From Burkholderia pseudomultivorans (GTDB lineage Bacteria > Pseudomonadota > Gammaproteobacteria > Burkholderiales > Burkholderiaceae): 64,000 bases of DNA. Within the stretch, counting starts at the first letter, position 1. Each line of letters opens with the position of its first letter. This document shows positions 35,613 through 44,476 of this stretch, piece after piece. The DNA is taken from contig NZ_CABVPP010000021.1 of NCBI RefSeq assembly GCF_902499075.1, positions 32,838 through 96,837 on the forward strand, read 5' to 3'. A model generated the notes under the pieces. It ran no database searches. It was not told where the DNA came from and saw only the letters and a list, made by a program, of their open reading frames with translations. A program made the position numbers and the translations under genes.

Positions 35613-37256
35613 ATGGCACGCCGGGGATTTGTGAGTACCTTGAACCGTATTTCTCGTGAGATGGAGCGTTCTGCCCGAGCGTCGCAGCGCGCCTATGAGA
35701 GCGAACGACGCGCGCAAATCCGCGCGATCAGAGAGGCTGAGCGTGCCGAAAAGGCCTATCAGCGCGCTTTGATTGCCGACGAGAAGGAAAACAAGCGGCT
35801 TCACGTCGAATCGCAAATGGAAGACGCGCAAAGTCAGAACCAGGAGCTTGAGGAGCAGGTGCAAGTACTTAGGAAAATCCTGACTGACGGTATTCGACGC
35901 AATCCAGTCCTAGATTTCGCGAAGCTGCGGACCAAGCCAACCTACAAACCTCTGGACCTGGGAAATTTCTCGCTCATCGAAGATCCTCCTCGTTGGGATG
36001 ACTACGCTCCAGAAAAACCCAACGGCATGGCGAATCTGTTGCCGTGGGTGAGGAAAAAGCATGCGAAAGAAGAGTCGTTGGCGCGACAACGCTTTGATGT
36101 CGAGGCCCAGGCCCGTGTGTCCCGAAATGCAATGCGCGAGGCTGAAGTAAAGAAGCGCCGCGACGCCCATGAGCGTGTTGTGGAGCAAGCTAAACGTGAA
36201 GCGGACGAACACAACCAGCAAGTCGAACAGCTTGAGGCGGCGTTTCGTGCAGGAGACTCGAACGCAATTGCCTCTTACTTTGCAACGGTTCTGGAAAGCA
36301 GCCCTTATCCCGACGGGTTTCCGGTGACAGCCAGCGCTGAATATCAGGCCGAGTCGAAACAGCTGATTGTGGCCTACGATCTACCGGAATACGACGAAAT
36401 TGTTCCGGCGGTGAAATCTGTCAGATACGTCAAAGCCACGGACTCTTTTACGGAATCAACTCGACCCGAGAGTCAGCGGCGCGCGATGTACGCCGACGTC
36501 GTTGCCCAAACGACGTTGCGGTCGTTGTACGAAATTTTTGCGTCTGACACGCCCGCGTACGTGGAAACGGTCGTGTTCAATGGATATGTGGACTCTATCG
36601 ACAGAGGCAATGGTCGGCCTATCCGGCCCTGCATCATCACGGTTCGGACAACGCGCGAGATATTTCACGACATGGACTTGGCAAATGTCGAACCGCTTGC
36701 CTGCCTGAAGTCGCTGAACGCGTCGGTCTCGAAGAGCGCCGCCGAATTGGCGCCGGTGCGTCCCGTGCTCGAACTGAACATGACTGATCCGCGCTTTGTT
36801 CAGGAGGGCGATGTCCTCGCCACGCTCGATCAGAGGCCTAACCTGATGGACCTGACACCGGGCGAATTCGAGTCGCTGATTACCAACCTGTTCACGACCA
36901 TGGGGCTGGAGTCTCGCCAGACGCAGGCATCTCGGGACGGTGGCGTGGATTGCGTAGCCTTCGATCCTCGTCCGATCTTCGGCGGCAAAGTGGTGATCCA
37001 AGCCAAGCGGTACAAGAATACCGTCGGGGTCAGCGCCGTGCGTGATCTGTTCGGCACCATGCAGAACGAAGGTGCGTCAAAAGGCATCCTGGTCGCGACG
37101 AGTGGTTACGGCAAAGCGGCCTTTGAGTTCGCTAACGGCAAACCTATTGAATTACTGGCAGGCAGTAACCTGCTGTATCTGTTGAAAGAACACGCCAACA
37201 TCGACGCCAAGATTGTTATGCCGGAAGACTGGAGAGATATTGGCCCTGATGATTGA
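35613..37256 (+). CDS. Coiled-coil Mrr-type restriction endonuclease
   Basis: 547 residues; AGGAGG at 35603-35608 sets the start at 35613. Residues about 10-105 and 175-240 are charged, heptad-like coiled coils. A central domain (about 245-430) is unrecognised. The C-terminal Mrr catalytic domain (about 435-545) has LTPGEFESLITNLFTTMGL, SRDGGVDCVAFD (Asp), VVIQAKRYKN (Q-x-K of the PD-(D/E)xK core) and GILVATSGYGKAAFEFA. Mrr-like enzymes cut modified or foreign DNA. Lower GC, no methylase beside it: a probable stand-alone, type IV-like defence protein, recently acquired. Confidence 0.85.
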   Translation: MARRGFVSTLNRISREMERSARASQRAYESERRAQIRAIREAERAEKAYQRALIADEKENKRLHVESQMEDAQSQNQELEEQVQVLRKILTDGIRRNPVLDFAKLRTKPTYKPLDLGNFSLIEDPPRWDDYAPEKPNGMANLLPWVRKKHAKEESLARQRFDVEAQARVSRNAMREAEVKKRRDAHERVVEQAKREADEHNQQVEQLEAAFRAGDSNAIASYFATVLESSPYPDGFPVTASAEYQAESKQLIVAYDLPEYDEIVPAVKSVRYVKATDSFTESTRPESQRRAMYADVVAQTTLRSLYEIFASDTPAYVETVVFNGYVDSIDRGNGRPIRPCIITVRTTREIFHDMDLANVEPLACLKSLNASVSKSAAELAPVRPVLELNMTDPRFVQEGDVLATLDQRPNLMDLTPGEFESLITNLFTTMGLESRQTQASRDGGVDCVAFDPRPIFGGKVVIQAKRYKNTVGVSAVRDLFGTMQNEGASKGILVATSGYGKAAFEFANGKPIELLAGSNLLYLLKEHANIDAKIVMPEDWRDIGPDD

Positions 37257-37571
37257 CCGCGAGTTGTCCGCTCAGCTGTCGGGAGCCGCCGTCCGGTTAT
37301 TCGTGCTACGAAGGACTGCTTCGGGGCGGCTGCCGATCATGTTCGGCAGTAGCCGGCCAGCACCTGCTATTCCTCCCGGACATCCGCAGACGCTCAATCC
37401 GCCGTTCAGCCCCCAATCACGCCCGCCGAATCATCGGCCAACGCCGCTTGTCTTCGCGACCTCCCCGACTAGACTGAAATACCGCAGGAAGCTGCGCGAG
37501 CGGCAGCCGATCGTCGCAAATCAGCAGACCGTTGACGCTGGCGCAAGTCGCGCCGATCACGAGGAGGACAC
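37257..37571. other. Intergenic region, no gene seen
   Basis: 315 bp between the nuclease gene and the beta-helix protein gene. Open frames lack ribosome sites. GAGGAGG at its right end belongs to the next gene. Confidence 0.35.
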
Positions 37572-38006
37572 GTGAAGCGTTTCAATCCGACGCTCGTAAC
37601 GAGCATGACATCGAGGCTGACAGAGGGCGTCATGGCGGGCGCGGTTCTGCTGGCATGCTCGATCTTGCACACATCGGCCTATGCCGAGCCCGTTGTCACC
37701 GGACCGCTCAGCATCGACGGCTCGCTCGTCGTCCTTGGGCCGGTGACGGTCGACGGCTCGCTGACGGTGGCCGGCGACATTCACGCCCGCGGCCCGATCA
37801 CTGCCGCCCGTATCGACCGCATTTCTCCCGACGACCCTGCCATACGCAGACGTCAGGGAGACAACAAGTTTCACGGCCCGCTTACCGTGCATGGTCCGCT
37901 GATCGTACACGGCGATCTGGAAGCGCAGGGCCCGGTCACCGTCGGCGGCGCCGCTGCTGCCGTCGGAGCCGTAGACGCCGAAGGTCCGATTACCGAGCGT
38001 CGTTGA
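37572..38006 (+). CDS. Secreted beta-helix repeat (bactofilin-like) protein
   Basis: 144 residues from a GTG start with GAGGAGG 5 nt upstream. Signal peptide ending HTSAYA before EPVVTG. The mature chain is built of short repeats of the type G-P/S-hydrophobic-x-V-x (GPLSIDGSLVVLGPVTVDGS, then TVAGDIHARGPIT, then GPLTVHGPLIVHGDLEAQGP). This is the spacing of a right-handed beta-helix as in bactofilins or polymer-forming proteins, but exported. It may form a small fibre or surface layer element. Function unknown. Confidence 0.7.
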   Translation: MKRFNPTLVTSMTSRLTEGVMAGAVLLACSILHTSAYAEPVVTGPLSIDGSLVVLGPVTVDGSLTVAGDIHARGPITAARIDRISPDDPAIRRRQGDNKFHGPLTVHGPLIVHGDLEAQGPVTVGGAAAAVGAVDAEGPITERR

Positions 38007-38252
38007 ATTCGTGTCGAGCGAGGCGTCCGAAGATTTGCAGAATTCGGACGGTTGATTTCGCAATCGCCATTCGCGGCAAGCACGCCGGCGGCGTTCGATG
38101 CGCCTCGAGTGGCACGCGCTGAGCGAGGTATAGCGCTGGAGCGCTGGCTGGCAGAAACGTCGCCGGATTGGCCGGCTGCGAGGGGATCGGAAGACCGCTC
38201 CGGCTGCCAAGCGCGAGCCATCCCCGGAAATCCGTCCAGCCCGCTCCCAGGC

Positions 38253-38729
38253 TCAAGCCCGCTTCCGTACCGCCCCAAGCGGCCGTGCAGGCCGCACGGC
38301 CGCGGCAGCCACTTCCGGCTCGTCGGCTTCCGCGCACATCCGGTCGAGCATGCGCTGTGCCGCACCCGCGCAATCCTCGCCGGCCGGTTTGGTTTCGATC
38401 GTGTCGACCAGCGTCTGCAGATGCTGCCGGTTTTGCGCGAGACGCCGTTCGAGCGACGCAATCTCGTCGATCTTGTGCCGTAGCGCGTCCAGCAGCTCGT
38501 CGCGCGGCCATGCGCCGAGATCGGGCGGCAGCACCGCGCGAATCTCGTCGAGCGTGAACCCCGCGCGCTGCGCGCGATCGATGATCGCCAGCCGTGTCAA
38601 CGCTTCCGACCCGTATTCCCGATACCCGTTCGCCTGCCGCCTGGCCGGCTCCAGCAGGCCGCTCGCTTCGTAGAAGCGGATGCGCGACGCCGCGAGGCCG
38701 CTGGCGCGCGCCAGTTCACCGATCTTCAT
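38253..38729 (-). CDS. MerR-family regulator
   Basis: 158 residues from MKIGELARASGLAASRIRFYE, GGAG upstream. The MerR winged HTH is followed by QANGYREYGSEALTRLAIIDRAQRAGFTLDEIRAVLP and a dimerisation helix (about 85-115). The C-terminal part has only two separate Cys residues (EDCAGAAQRMLDRMCAEADEP), so a metal or redox ligand is possible but not clear. Divergent from the old-yellow-enzyme gene, whose promoter has the 19-bp spacer characteristic of MerR activation. Confidence 0.9.
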   Translation of the reverse strand: MKIGELARASGLAASRIRFYEASGLLEPARRQANGYREYGSEALTRLAIIDRAQRAGFTLDEIRAVLPPDLGAWPRDELLDALRHKIDEIASLERRLAQNRQHLQTLVDTIETKPAGEDCAGAAQRMLDRMCAEADEPEVAAAAVRPARPLGAVRKRA

Positions 38730-38746
38730 GCCGTGCTCCAAAGGAC

Positions 38747-38777
38747 TTGACCTTGAAGTGAACTTTAAAGTTATCGT
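38747..38777 (+). promoter_or_regulatory. MerR-type promoter with 19-bp spacer
   Basis: TTGACC (-35) and TATCGT (-10) are separated by 19 bp, the overlong spacing that MerR proteins correct by DNA distortion. The spacer holds the dyad TTGAAGT-GA-ACTTTAA (38753-38768, one mismatch), the expected operator. It drives the oxidoreductase gene at 38806. Confidence 0.7.
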
Positions 38778-38805
38778 CGGGCATCAGTCAATCGAGGACG
38801 CACTC

Positions 38806-40041
38806 ATGAAACTGTTCGCACCCCTGACGCTGCCTAACGGCGCGGTGATTCCGAACCGGCTGGCCAAGGCTGCGATGGAAGAAAACATGGCCGACGCGGA
38901 TCACGCGCCGTCCGACGCGTTGCTGCGCCTGTACCAGGCGTGGGCCGACGGCCGGGTCGGGCTGATCCTGACCGGCAACGTGATGGTGGACGGCCGCGCG
39001 ATGACGGGGCCGAACGGCGTCGTGCTCGAGAACGACGCGCATCTCGAACGCTTCAGCCGCTGGGCGCAGGTCGCGCGCTCGGGCGGCGCGCACGTATGGA
39101 TGCAGCTCAACCATCCGGGGCGGCAGATGCCCGCGGCGCTCGGCCAGACGACGCTTGCGCCGTCGGCGGTGCCGCTCGATCTCGGCTCGCTGTCGAAGCA
39201 GTTCCCGGTGCCGAAGGAGATGACGGCGGCCGACATCGACGACGTGCAGCAGCGCTTCGTTCGCAGCGCGCGGCTGGCGGAGCGCAGCGGTTTCACCGGC
39301 GTGCAGATCCACGCGGCGCACGGCTATCTGCTGAGCCAGTTCCTGTCGCCGCTGACGAATCGCCGGCAGGACGCGTGGGGCGGCAGCATCGAGCATCGCG
39401 CGCGCCTGCTGCTCGACATCGTGCGGGCCGTGCGTGCGGCGGTGTCGCCGGGGTTCGTCGTCGCGGTCAAGCTCAATTCGGCCGATTTCCAGCGCGGCGG
39501 CTTCAGCGCGGACGACGCGAAGCGCGTGGTCGAACTGCTCAATCCGCTCGGCGTCGATCTGGTCGAACTGTCGGGCGGCAGCTACGAGGCGCCGGCGATG
39601 CAGGGGCAGGCGCGCGACGGCCGCACACTCGCCCGCGAAGCGTACTTCCTCGAATTCGCGCGCGACATCGCGGCGGTCGCGCAGATGCCGCTGATGGTCA
39701 CCGGCGGTATTCGGCGTCGCGCGGTGGCCGAGCAGGTGGTCGACAGCGGCATTGCGATGGTCGGTATCGCGACCGCGTTGTCGATCGATCCGAACCTGCC
39801 GCGCGACTGGCAGGCGGGCAAGGACAGCGTGCCGCTGCTGCAGCCGATCCGCTGGAAGAACAAGGCGCTGGGCGCACTGGCGAACATGGCCGTGGTGAAG
39901 TTTCAGCTCGGGCGGCTCAGCGAAGGCCGGCGGACGAATCCGTCGGTATCGCCGCTGCGTGCGCTGGTGTCGCAGCAGCTTGCCGCGCAGTGCCAGAGCA
40001 GGCGGTATCGGAAATGGATGGCGCGGCGGGTGGCGCGATAA
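38806..40041 (+). CDS. NADH:flavin oxidoreductase, old yellow enzyme family
   Basis: 411 residues, GAGGA before ATG. It is a TIM-barrel FMN enzyme: FAPLTLPNGAVIPNRLAKAAMEE at the start, QLNHPGRQ, HAAHGYLLSQFLSPLTNRR (His-x-x-His-like substrate pair and loop), WGGSIEHRARLL, VAVKLNSADF, GGIRRRAVAEQ for phosphate binding. Such enzymes reduce electrophilic alkenes, nitro compounds or N-ethylmaleimide-like stressors. Control by the divergent MerR protein suggests induction by its toxic substrate. Confidence 0.92.
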   Translation: MKLFAPLTLPNGAVIPNRLAKAAMEENMADADHAPSDALLRLYQAWADGRVGLILTGNVMVDGRAMTGPNGVVLENDAHLERFSRWAQVARSGGAHVWMQLNHPGRQMPAALGQTTLAPSAVPLDLGSLSKQFPVPKEMTAADIDDVQQRFVRSARLAERSGFTGVQIHAAHGYLLSQFLSPLTNRRQDAWGGSIEHRARLLLDIVRAVRAAVSPGFVVAVKLNSADFQRGGFSADDAKRVVELLNPLGVDLVELSGGSYEAPAMQGQARDGRTLAREAYFLEFARDIAAVAQMPLMVTGGIRRRAVAEQVVDSGIAMVGIATALSIDPNLPRDWQAGKDSVPLLQPIRWKNKALGALANMAVVKFQLGRLSEGRRTNPSVSPLRALVSQQLAAQCQSRRYRKWMARRVAR

Positions 40042-40068
40042 GCACCAGTAAGGCGGTCGCTTCGCCGC

Positions 40069-40296
40069 TCATTCGTCGCGCGCCGGGCGGGGCGATTCGT
40101 CCGGCGCGTCGTCTTCCACATCGCCGGACAGCAGGTCGGAAAGAGCGGCCGGCGACAGCCGCCGCATCGCCCGCTCGACGTCGTGGTCGTAGCGGCGATC
40201 GTTCGGGTCGAGCTGTTTCTGCGCCTTGCGCCCGTATCGCTGGACGAAAACGCCCAGTTCGCCGGCGAGTCGGGACTTGCGGGTCTTGACGCTCAT
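40069..40296 (-). CDS. Small basic protein of unknown function
   Basis: 75 residues, MSVKTRKSRLAGELGVFVQR, then YGRKAQKQLDPNDRRYDHDVERAMRRLSP, and an acidic tail (GDVEDDAPDE). The charged, helix-prone composition and codon use look like a real cytosolic protein. I recognise no domain. Its ribosome site is weak. Convergent with the flavin oxidoreductase gene. Confidence 0.6.
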   Translation of the reverse strand: MSVKTRKSRLAGELGVFVQRYGRKAQKQLDPNDRRYDHDVERAMRRLSPAALSDLLSGDVEDDAPDESPRPARDE

Positions 40297-40360
40297 GCGG
40301 CGATGTTAGCGGCCATGTCCGTGTATCGGCAACGGCCGCTCGACGATGCGCGATGCCGGC

Positions 40361-40681
40361 TCACACCGGATACGCATCGTCGACCTTCAGGTTCGCGAGC
40401 CGGAACAGCGTGCGCAGCGTCTGCGGATGAATGTCTCGGCGCGCGGCGAGCGACGTCAGGATGAAGTCGAGCACCTTCGCATAGCGGAGCAGCACGAGGC
40501 AGCGCGCGAGATCCGTGGTGCCGCGCATGGCTTCCGCCAGGCGAACCATCTCGGTGGACAAGCTGCGCGCCATCTCGAGTTCCATCTGCTGTTTTTCGGT
40601 CCAGTCGGGCAGCGGCTGTTCGAGCAGTTTCGCGAGAAAGAGCTGGAACGACGTCTCGGACGAGTTGGGCAGCGCATCCAT
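40361..40681 (-). CDS. Helical protein of unknown function
   Basis: 106 residues from MDALPNSSETSFQLF, the first Met after an unlikely Pro/Ser-rich extension. Predicted mostly alpha-helical, with AKLLEQPLPDWTEKQQMELEMARSL, then LARCLVLLRYAKVLDFILTSLAARR. No signal peptide or membrane segment. It is 65 bp upstream of the 75-residue gene on the same strand, perhaps co-transcribed. No family recognised. Confidence 0.6.
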   Translation of the reverse strand: MDALPNSSETSFQLFLAKLLEQPLPDWTEKQQMELEMARSLSTEMVRLAEAMRGTTDLARCLVLLRYAKVLDFILTSLAARRDIHPQTLRTLFRLANLKVDDAYPV

Positions 40682-41309
40682 GAATGGCCTCGTTGCTTGC
40701 ACGGATCGATCGGGCGCGTGCGGCGACGCGCCCGGCGATGGGCTCGGGGCCGCGCCGACCGGCGGCGCGGCTGTCACCGGAAACGGATGCAGGTTCCGTA
40801 CCAGCGCCGCGCCGCAATGCCCGCGCAATGACGGGCCGGCGCGGCGGGTCGGTCGCACAGGGCCGCCGGCGCGGGCTGGCAGCGGAAATCGAGGCGTGCA
40901 TTCCTATGCGTGTTGTGGCGGATGTGGGCCGGCCGACACGCGGCGCAGATGCGAAATGCTTCAGGGATGTAACGTAACGCGTGCATGAAACCCGTCGTCG
41001 GGCTTCGTGCTGACGGCCGGCGAGCGCCTGCCCGGCACGCGTCCGGCATGCGCCGTCTGCGCCGGTAACGGGTTTGCGCGGTGTGGCGCCGCAGTGCGGG
41101 ACGACATTCGCGGGATCGCGGCATGCCGCTGCGCGTGCGCCGGGTGTTTCATAACCGAGACCGGGACCGGGACATGCGGTCGGCGCGACGGATCGTGCGG
41201 CGCATGCCGTTCTTTGCGCGCAACTGGCCCAGCGGATCGGCGCGCAATTGTCCATGGGCAGGCGGCGCGCATCGGCGAACAATTTCCGCATCGCGTCCCG
41301 GGATCCGCC
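40682..41309. other. Intergenic region before lysE-like gene
   Basis: About 630 bp between divergent genes. Frames open through it look like shadows without start signals, and I see no repeat or operator worth naming. Confidence 0.35.
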
Positions 41310-41945
41310 ATGACCAATCACACCTTCTTCACGGCCAATCTGCTGCTGGCCTATACGGCTTATTTCGTCGGTACGGCCAGCCCCGGGCCGAGCAATCTCG
41401 CGATCATGTCGGTCGCCGCGCATCATGGCCGGAAGGCAGCGCTGGCGTTCGCGCTCGGCGTGATATCGGGATCGATGTGCTGGGCGACGATCGCCACGCT
41501 CGGCGTGTCGGCGGCGCTGCTCGCATGGTCGAAGCTGCTCGTCGCGATCAAGCTGTTCGGCGGGCTGTATCTGCTGTGGCTCGCCTTCAAGTCCGCGCGC
41601 ACCGCAATGGCGGCGCCGGCTTCGTCGTCGGCGGGTAACGTGGCGAGCGAGCCGAGGCTGGCGCGCTTCTATGCCCGCGGCGCGATGCTGCATCTCACCA
41701 ATCCGAAAGCGATCCTCGTCTGGGTGTCGATCGTCGCGCTGTCGTCGAATGGCGCGGGCGCGTCGCACGGCGCCGTCGTGCCGGGTTGCGTCGTGATCGG
41801 ATGCGCGGTGTTCGGCGGCTATGCGCTGGTGTTCTCGATGGATCGCGCACGCCGGCTGTACGTGCGCTGCCGCCGGGCGATGGAAGCGTGTCTCGCCGTC
41901 GTGTTCGGGGTGGCGGGCATCCGGCTGCTGGCGTCGAACGTGTAA
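41310..41945 (+). CDS. LysE/RhtB-family amino-acid exporter
   Basis: 211 residues, six hydrophobic segments. The family motif GTASPGPSNLAIMSVAAHHGRKAALAFALGVISGS lies in TM1-2; KLFGGLYLLWLAFKSAR and LHLTNPKAILVWVSIV are further conserved blocks. It exports amino acids or derivatives (homoserine, threonine, lysine type) from the cytoplasm. The stop is followed by an 11-bp-stem terminator shared with the convergent gapN gene. No dedicated regulator is adjacent. Confidence 0.88.
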   Translation: MTNHTFFTANLLLAYTAYFVGTASPGPSNLAIMSVAAHHGRKAALAFALGVISGSMCWATIATLGVSAALLAWSKLLVAIKLFGGLYLLWLAFKSARTAMAAPASSSAGNVASEPRLARFYARGAMLHLTNPKAILVWVSIVALSSNGAGASHGAVVPGCVVIGCAVFGGYALVFSMDRARRLYVRCRRAMEACLAVVFGVAGIRLLASNV

Positions 41946-42100
41946 GGCGGTGCGTCGCGCGTCAGGCGGCGGTGATCCACGCGCGTATCGCGGTGGCGGC
42001 GCCTGAGCGAAGCGCGACGGGGGCCGCAAGCAACGATTCCGTGCCGCTCGGCCGCGGCCTCGTCCCCGACGCTGATCTGACCCAGCCGCCGGCAAGGACG

Positions 42101-42137
42101 AAAAAAATCCGCTGCACTCTCGCGCACAGCGGATTTT
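42101..42137. terminator. Bidirectional Rho-independent terminator
   Basis: AAAATCCGCTG (42104-42114) pairs with CAGCGGATTTT (42127-42137) around a 12-nt loop. The A run at 42101-42107 becomes a 7-U tail for the minus-strand gapN transcript, and TTTT serves the plus strand. Confidence 0.8.
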
Positions 42138-42164
42138 CTCAAACCGGCCGCATCCGCATCCGCG

Positions 42165-43793
42165 TCAGAAAATAAACCCCGTATTCACGAACTTCGAGTA
42201 GTGATCCGACACGATCGTGTCGAGCAGCTGCTTGCTGCTGTCCGTCTGTTTCGCCGCGACCATCGAGCGGATCGAGAACGCGCGCAGCGCATCGCTCACC
42301 GACAGCGTGCCTTCCGCCGAATCCTTGCGTCCGGCGAACGGGAACACGTCGGGGCCGCGCTGGCACTGGCAGTTGATGTTCACGCGGCACACCTGGTTCA
42401 CGAGCGGATCGACGAGCGCGCCGATCTGCGCCGGGTCCGAACCGAAGATGCTGACCTGCTGGCCGTGATCCGACGTCGTCACGTAGTCGAGCGCGGTTTC
42501 GACGTCGTCGAACGGCGCGACCGGAATGATCGGCCCGAACTGTTCCTCGCGATACAGCTTCATCCCCTCCGACACCGGATACACGACGGCCGGATAGAAC
42601 AGCGTCTTGCAGAACACGCCGCCCGAATCGTTGACGACCTGCGCGCCCTTCGCCTTCGCATCGTCGATCGCGTCCGTCATGTACGCGGTGCGGTGCATGC
42701 CGGGCAGCGGCGTGATCGCGACGCCTTTCTCCCACGGCATGCCGACCTTCATCTTCGCGAGTTCGGCGGTGAAGCGCTTCAGGAACTCGTCGACGATCGA
42801 GCGATGCACGAGCAGCATCTTCAGCGCGGTACAGCGCTGGCCGTTGAACGACAGCGCGCCGAGCAGGCATTCCTTCACGGTGAGATCGAGATCGGCGTCG
42901 GGCAGCACGATCGCCGCGTTCTTCGCATCGAGGCCGAGGATCGCGCGCAACCGGTGCGACTTCGGATGCTGCTTCTTCAGGTGATCGGCGACCTTGCTCG
43001 ACCCGATCAGCGCGAGCACGTTGATCTTGCCCGACGCGAGCATGTGCGGCACGACCACCGCACCCGGTGCGTAGATCGTGTTGATCACGCCCTTCGGGAA
43101 CGCGTCGCGGAACGCCTCGAGCAGCGGCTCGAACAGCAGCGTGCCGTACTGCGGCGGCTTGAACACGACGGTGTTGCCCATCAGCAGCGCCGGAATCAGC
43201 GTCGCGAAGGTTTCGTTCAGCGGATAGTTGTACGGGCCCATGCACAGCACGACGCCGAGCGGCGTGCGACGGATCTGGCCGATCGTGCCTTCCGCGATCA
43301 CGAAGCGCGAATTCGCGTTGTCGAGCTCCTTCAGCGCGTCGATCGTCTGCGTCATGTACGTGACGGTGCGGTCGAACTCCTTCTGCGAGTCGGCGAGACT
43401 CTTGCCGATCTCCCACATGATCAGATTCACGACGAGTTCGCGCTGCGCGACCATCCGCTTGATGAAGTCCTGCATGCACGCGATGCGCTGCTCGACCTTC
43501 ATCGTCGGCCATTCGCCGCGACCCGAATCGTAGGCGCGCACCGCGGCGTCGAGCGCCGCGTCGCTTTCCGTTTCGCCCATCACCGGATAGCTGCCGATCT
43601 CGACCTGTTCGACGCTGCCGTCCGGCTGCCGCACGCAGACGGGCGACAGCACGGTCTTGGTCGCGCCGTCCCACGGTCGCAGTTCGCCGTCGACGAGCGA
43701 CACGCGCTGGTGGATCGGCGAGTTCAGCCGGTATTCGGCGGGGATGTCCTGGACGGCGGGAAACAGTTGCTGCAGGGAGGCGGAATCGGGCAT
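42165..43793 (-). CDS. gapN: GapN-type NADP glyceraldehyde-3-P dehydrogenase
   Basis: 542 residues. ALDH superfamily with CMGPYNYPLNETFATLIPAL and GNTVVFKPP (cofactor/Asn), GLDAKNAAIVLPDAD (region of the general-base Glu; here the local sequence is variant) and SFNGQRCTALK with the catalytic Cys. The longer N-terminus and segments such as YPVMGETESDAALDAAV resemble ALDH11 (plant/bacterial GapN). It would oxidise glyceraldehyde-3-phosphate straight to 3-phosphoglycerate, making NADPH without ATP. Other aldehydes remain possible. No operon partner. Confidence 0.82.
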   Translation of the reverse strand: MPDSASLQQLFPAVQDIPAEYRLNSPIHQRVSLVDGELRPWDGATKTVLSPVCVRQPDGSVEQVEIGSYPVMGETESDAALDAAVRAYDSGRGEWPTMKVEQRIACMQDFIKRMVAQRELVVNLIMWEIGKSLADSQKEFDRTVTYMTQTIDALKELDNANSRFVIAEGTIGQIRRTPLGVVLCMGPYNYPLNETFATLIPALLMGNTVVFKPPQYGTLLFEPLLEAFRDAFPKGVINTIYAPGAVVVPHMLASGKINVLALIGSSKVADHLKKQHPKSHRLRAILGLDAKNAAIVLPDADLDLTVKECLLGALSFNGQRCTALKMLLVHRSIVDEFLKRFTAELAKMKVGMPWEKGVAITPLPGMHRTAYMTDAIDDAKAKGAQVVNDSGGVFCKTLFYPAVVYPVSEGMKLYREEQFGPIIPVAPFDDVETALDYVTTSDHGQQVSIFGSDPAQIGALVDPLVNQVCRVNINCQCQRGPDVFPFAGRKDSAEGTLSVSDALRAFSIRSMVAAKQTDSSKQLLDTIVSDHYSKFVNTGFIF

Positions 43794-44476
43794 GACGGTC
43801 TCGCTTGACGGGGTGTCCGGGAACGGACGGGCGATACGGAATCCTGAGCTGGCGGGTCCTCGATCCTGAATCAGCATGATGACGCGCAGACGACGGCGCG
43901 TCACGCGACGGCATGGCCGAAACAAGGAATGGAACCAGTTCCATTAAAAAGGAACGCCGAGTCGAATGCAAGATCTACCCCACGCGAACGCCGGAGTTGA
44001 AAGGCAATTGTTAAATTGTGTCCGAATAGCGTGTATACGGCGTTTTTCGCTTGCGCAAACGTTTCACAATGACCGGTTTGAGCGGATAATGGCGCAGCGC
44101 GGCGAAGTAAAAAATGCAGGGAACCTGAGAGAGCCTACGAAGTGAACGAAGAAATGCCGCCGCGCTGCCGAAGCGAGGTCGGCTGCCCGGAGCGCCGGGT
44201 CGGGGTTGCCCGGCCCGGCGCGCGCCGGACAGGGGCGTCTCGCTCGCTGCCGGCGATGCTTCCTTATCCGTGTTCGACCGGCACGTTGTTGCGCTAAGCG
44301 GATTCCGCCGGTCGCCCGACTCCCGATTTGCGCGACCGTCTTCATGCCGAGTTGCACGCATGGCGAGATATCTTGTGTCCTCCTGTGCACAAAGATCGCC
44401 GATTGCAAAGCAACAGGCGTAAAAGCAACGTGTTCCGCGCTTCCGCCGACCAGCCTGCTATCGCACACGCTCCCCG
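43794..44476. other. Intergenic region, no gene seen
   Basis: About 680 bp from the gapN start to the end of the LysR gene. It is AT-richer around 43925-44130 (short T and A runs), consistent with promoter sequence for gapN. No frame has a ribosome site and protein-like content. Confidence 0.4.
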
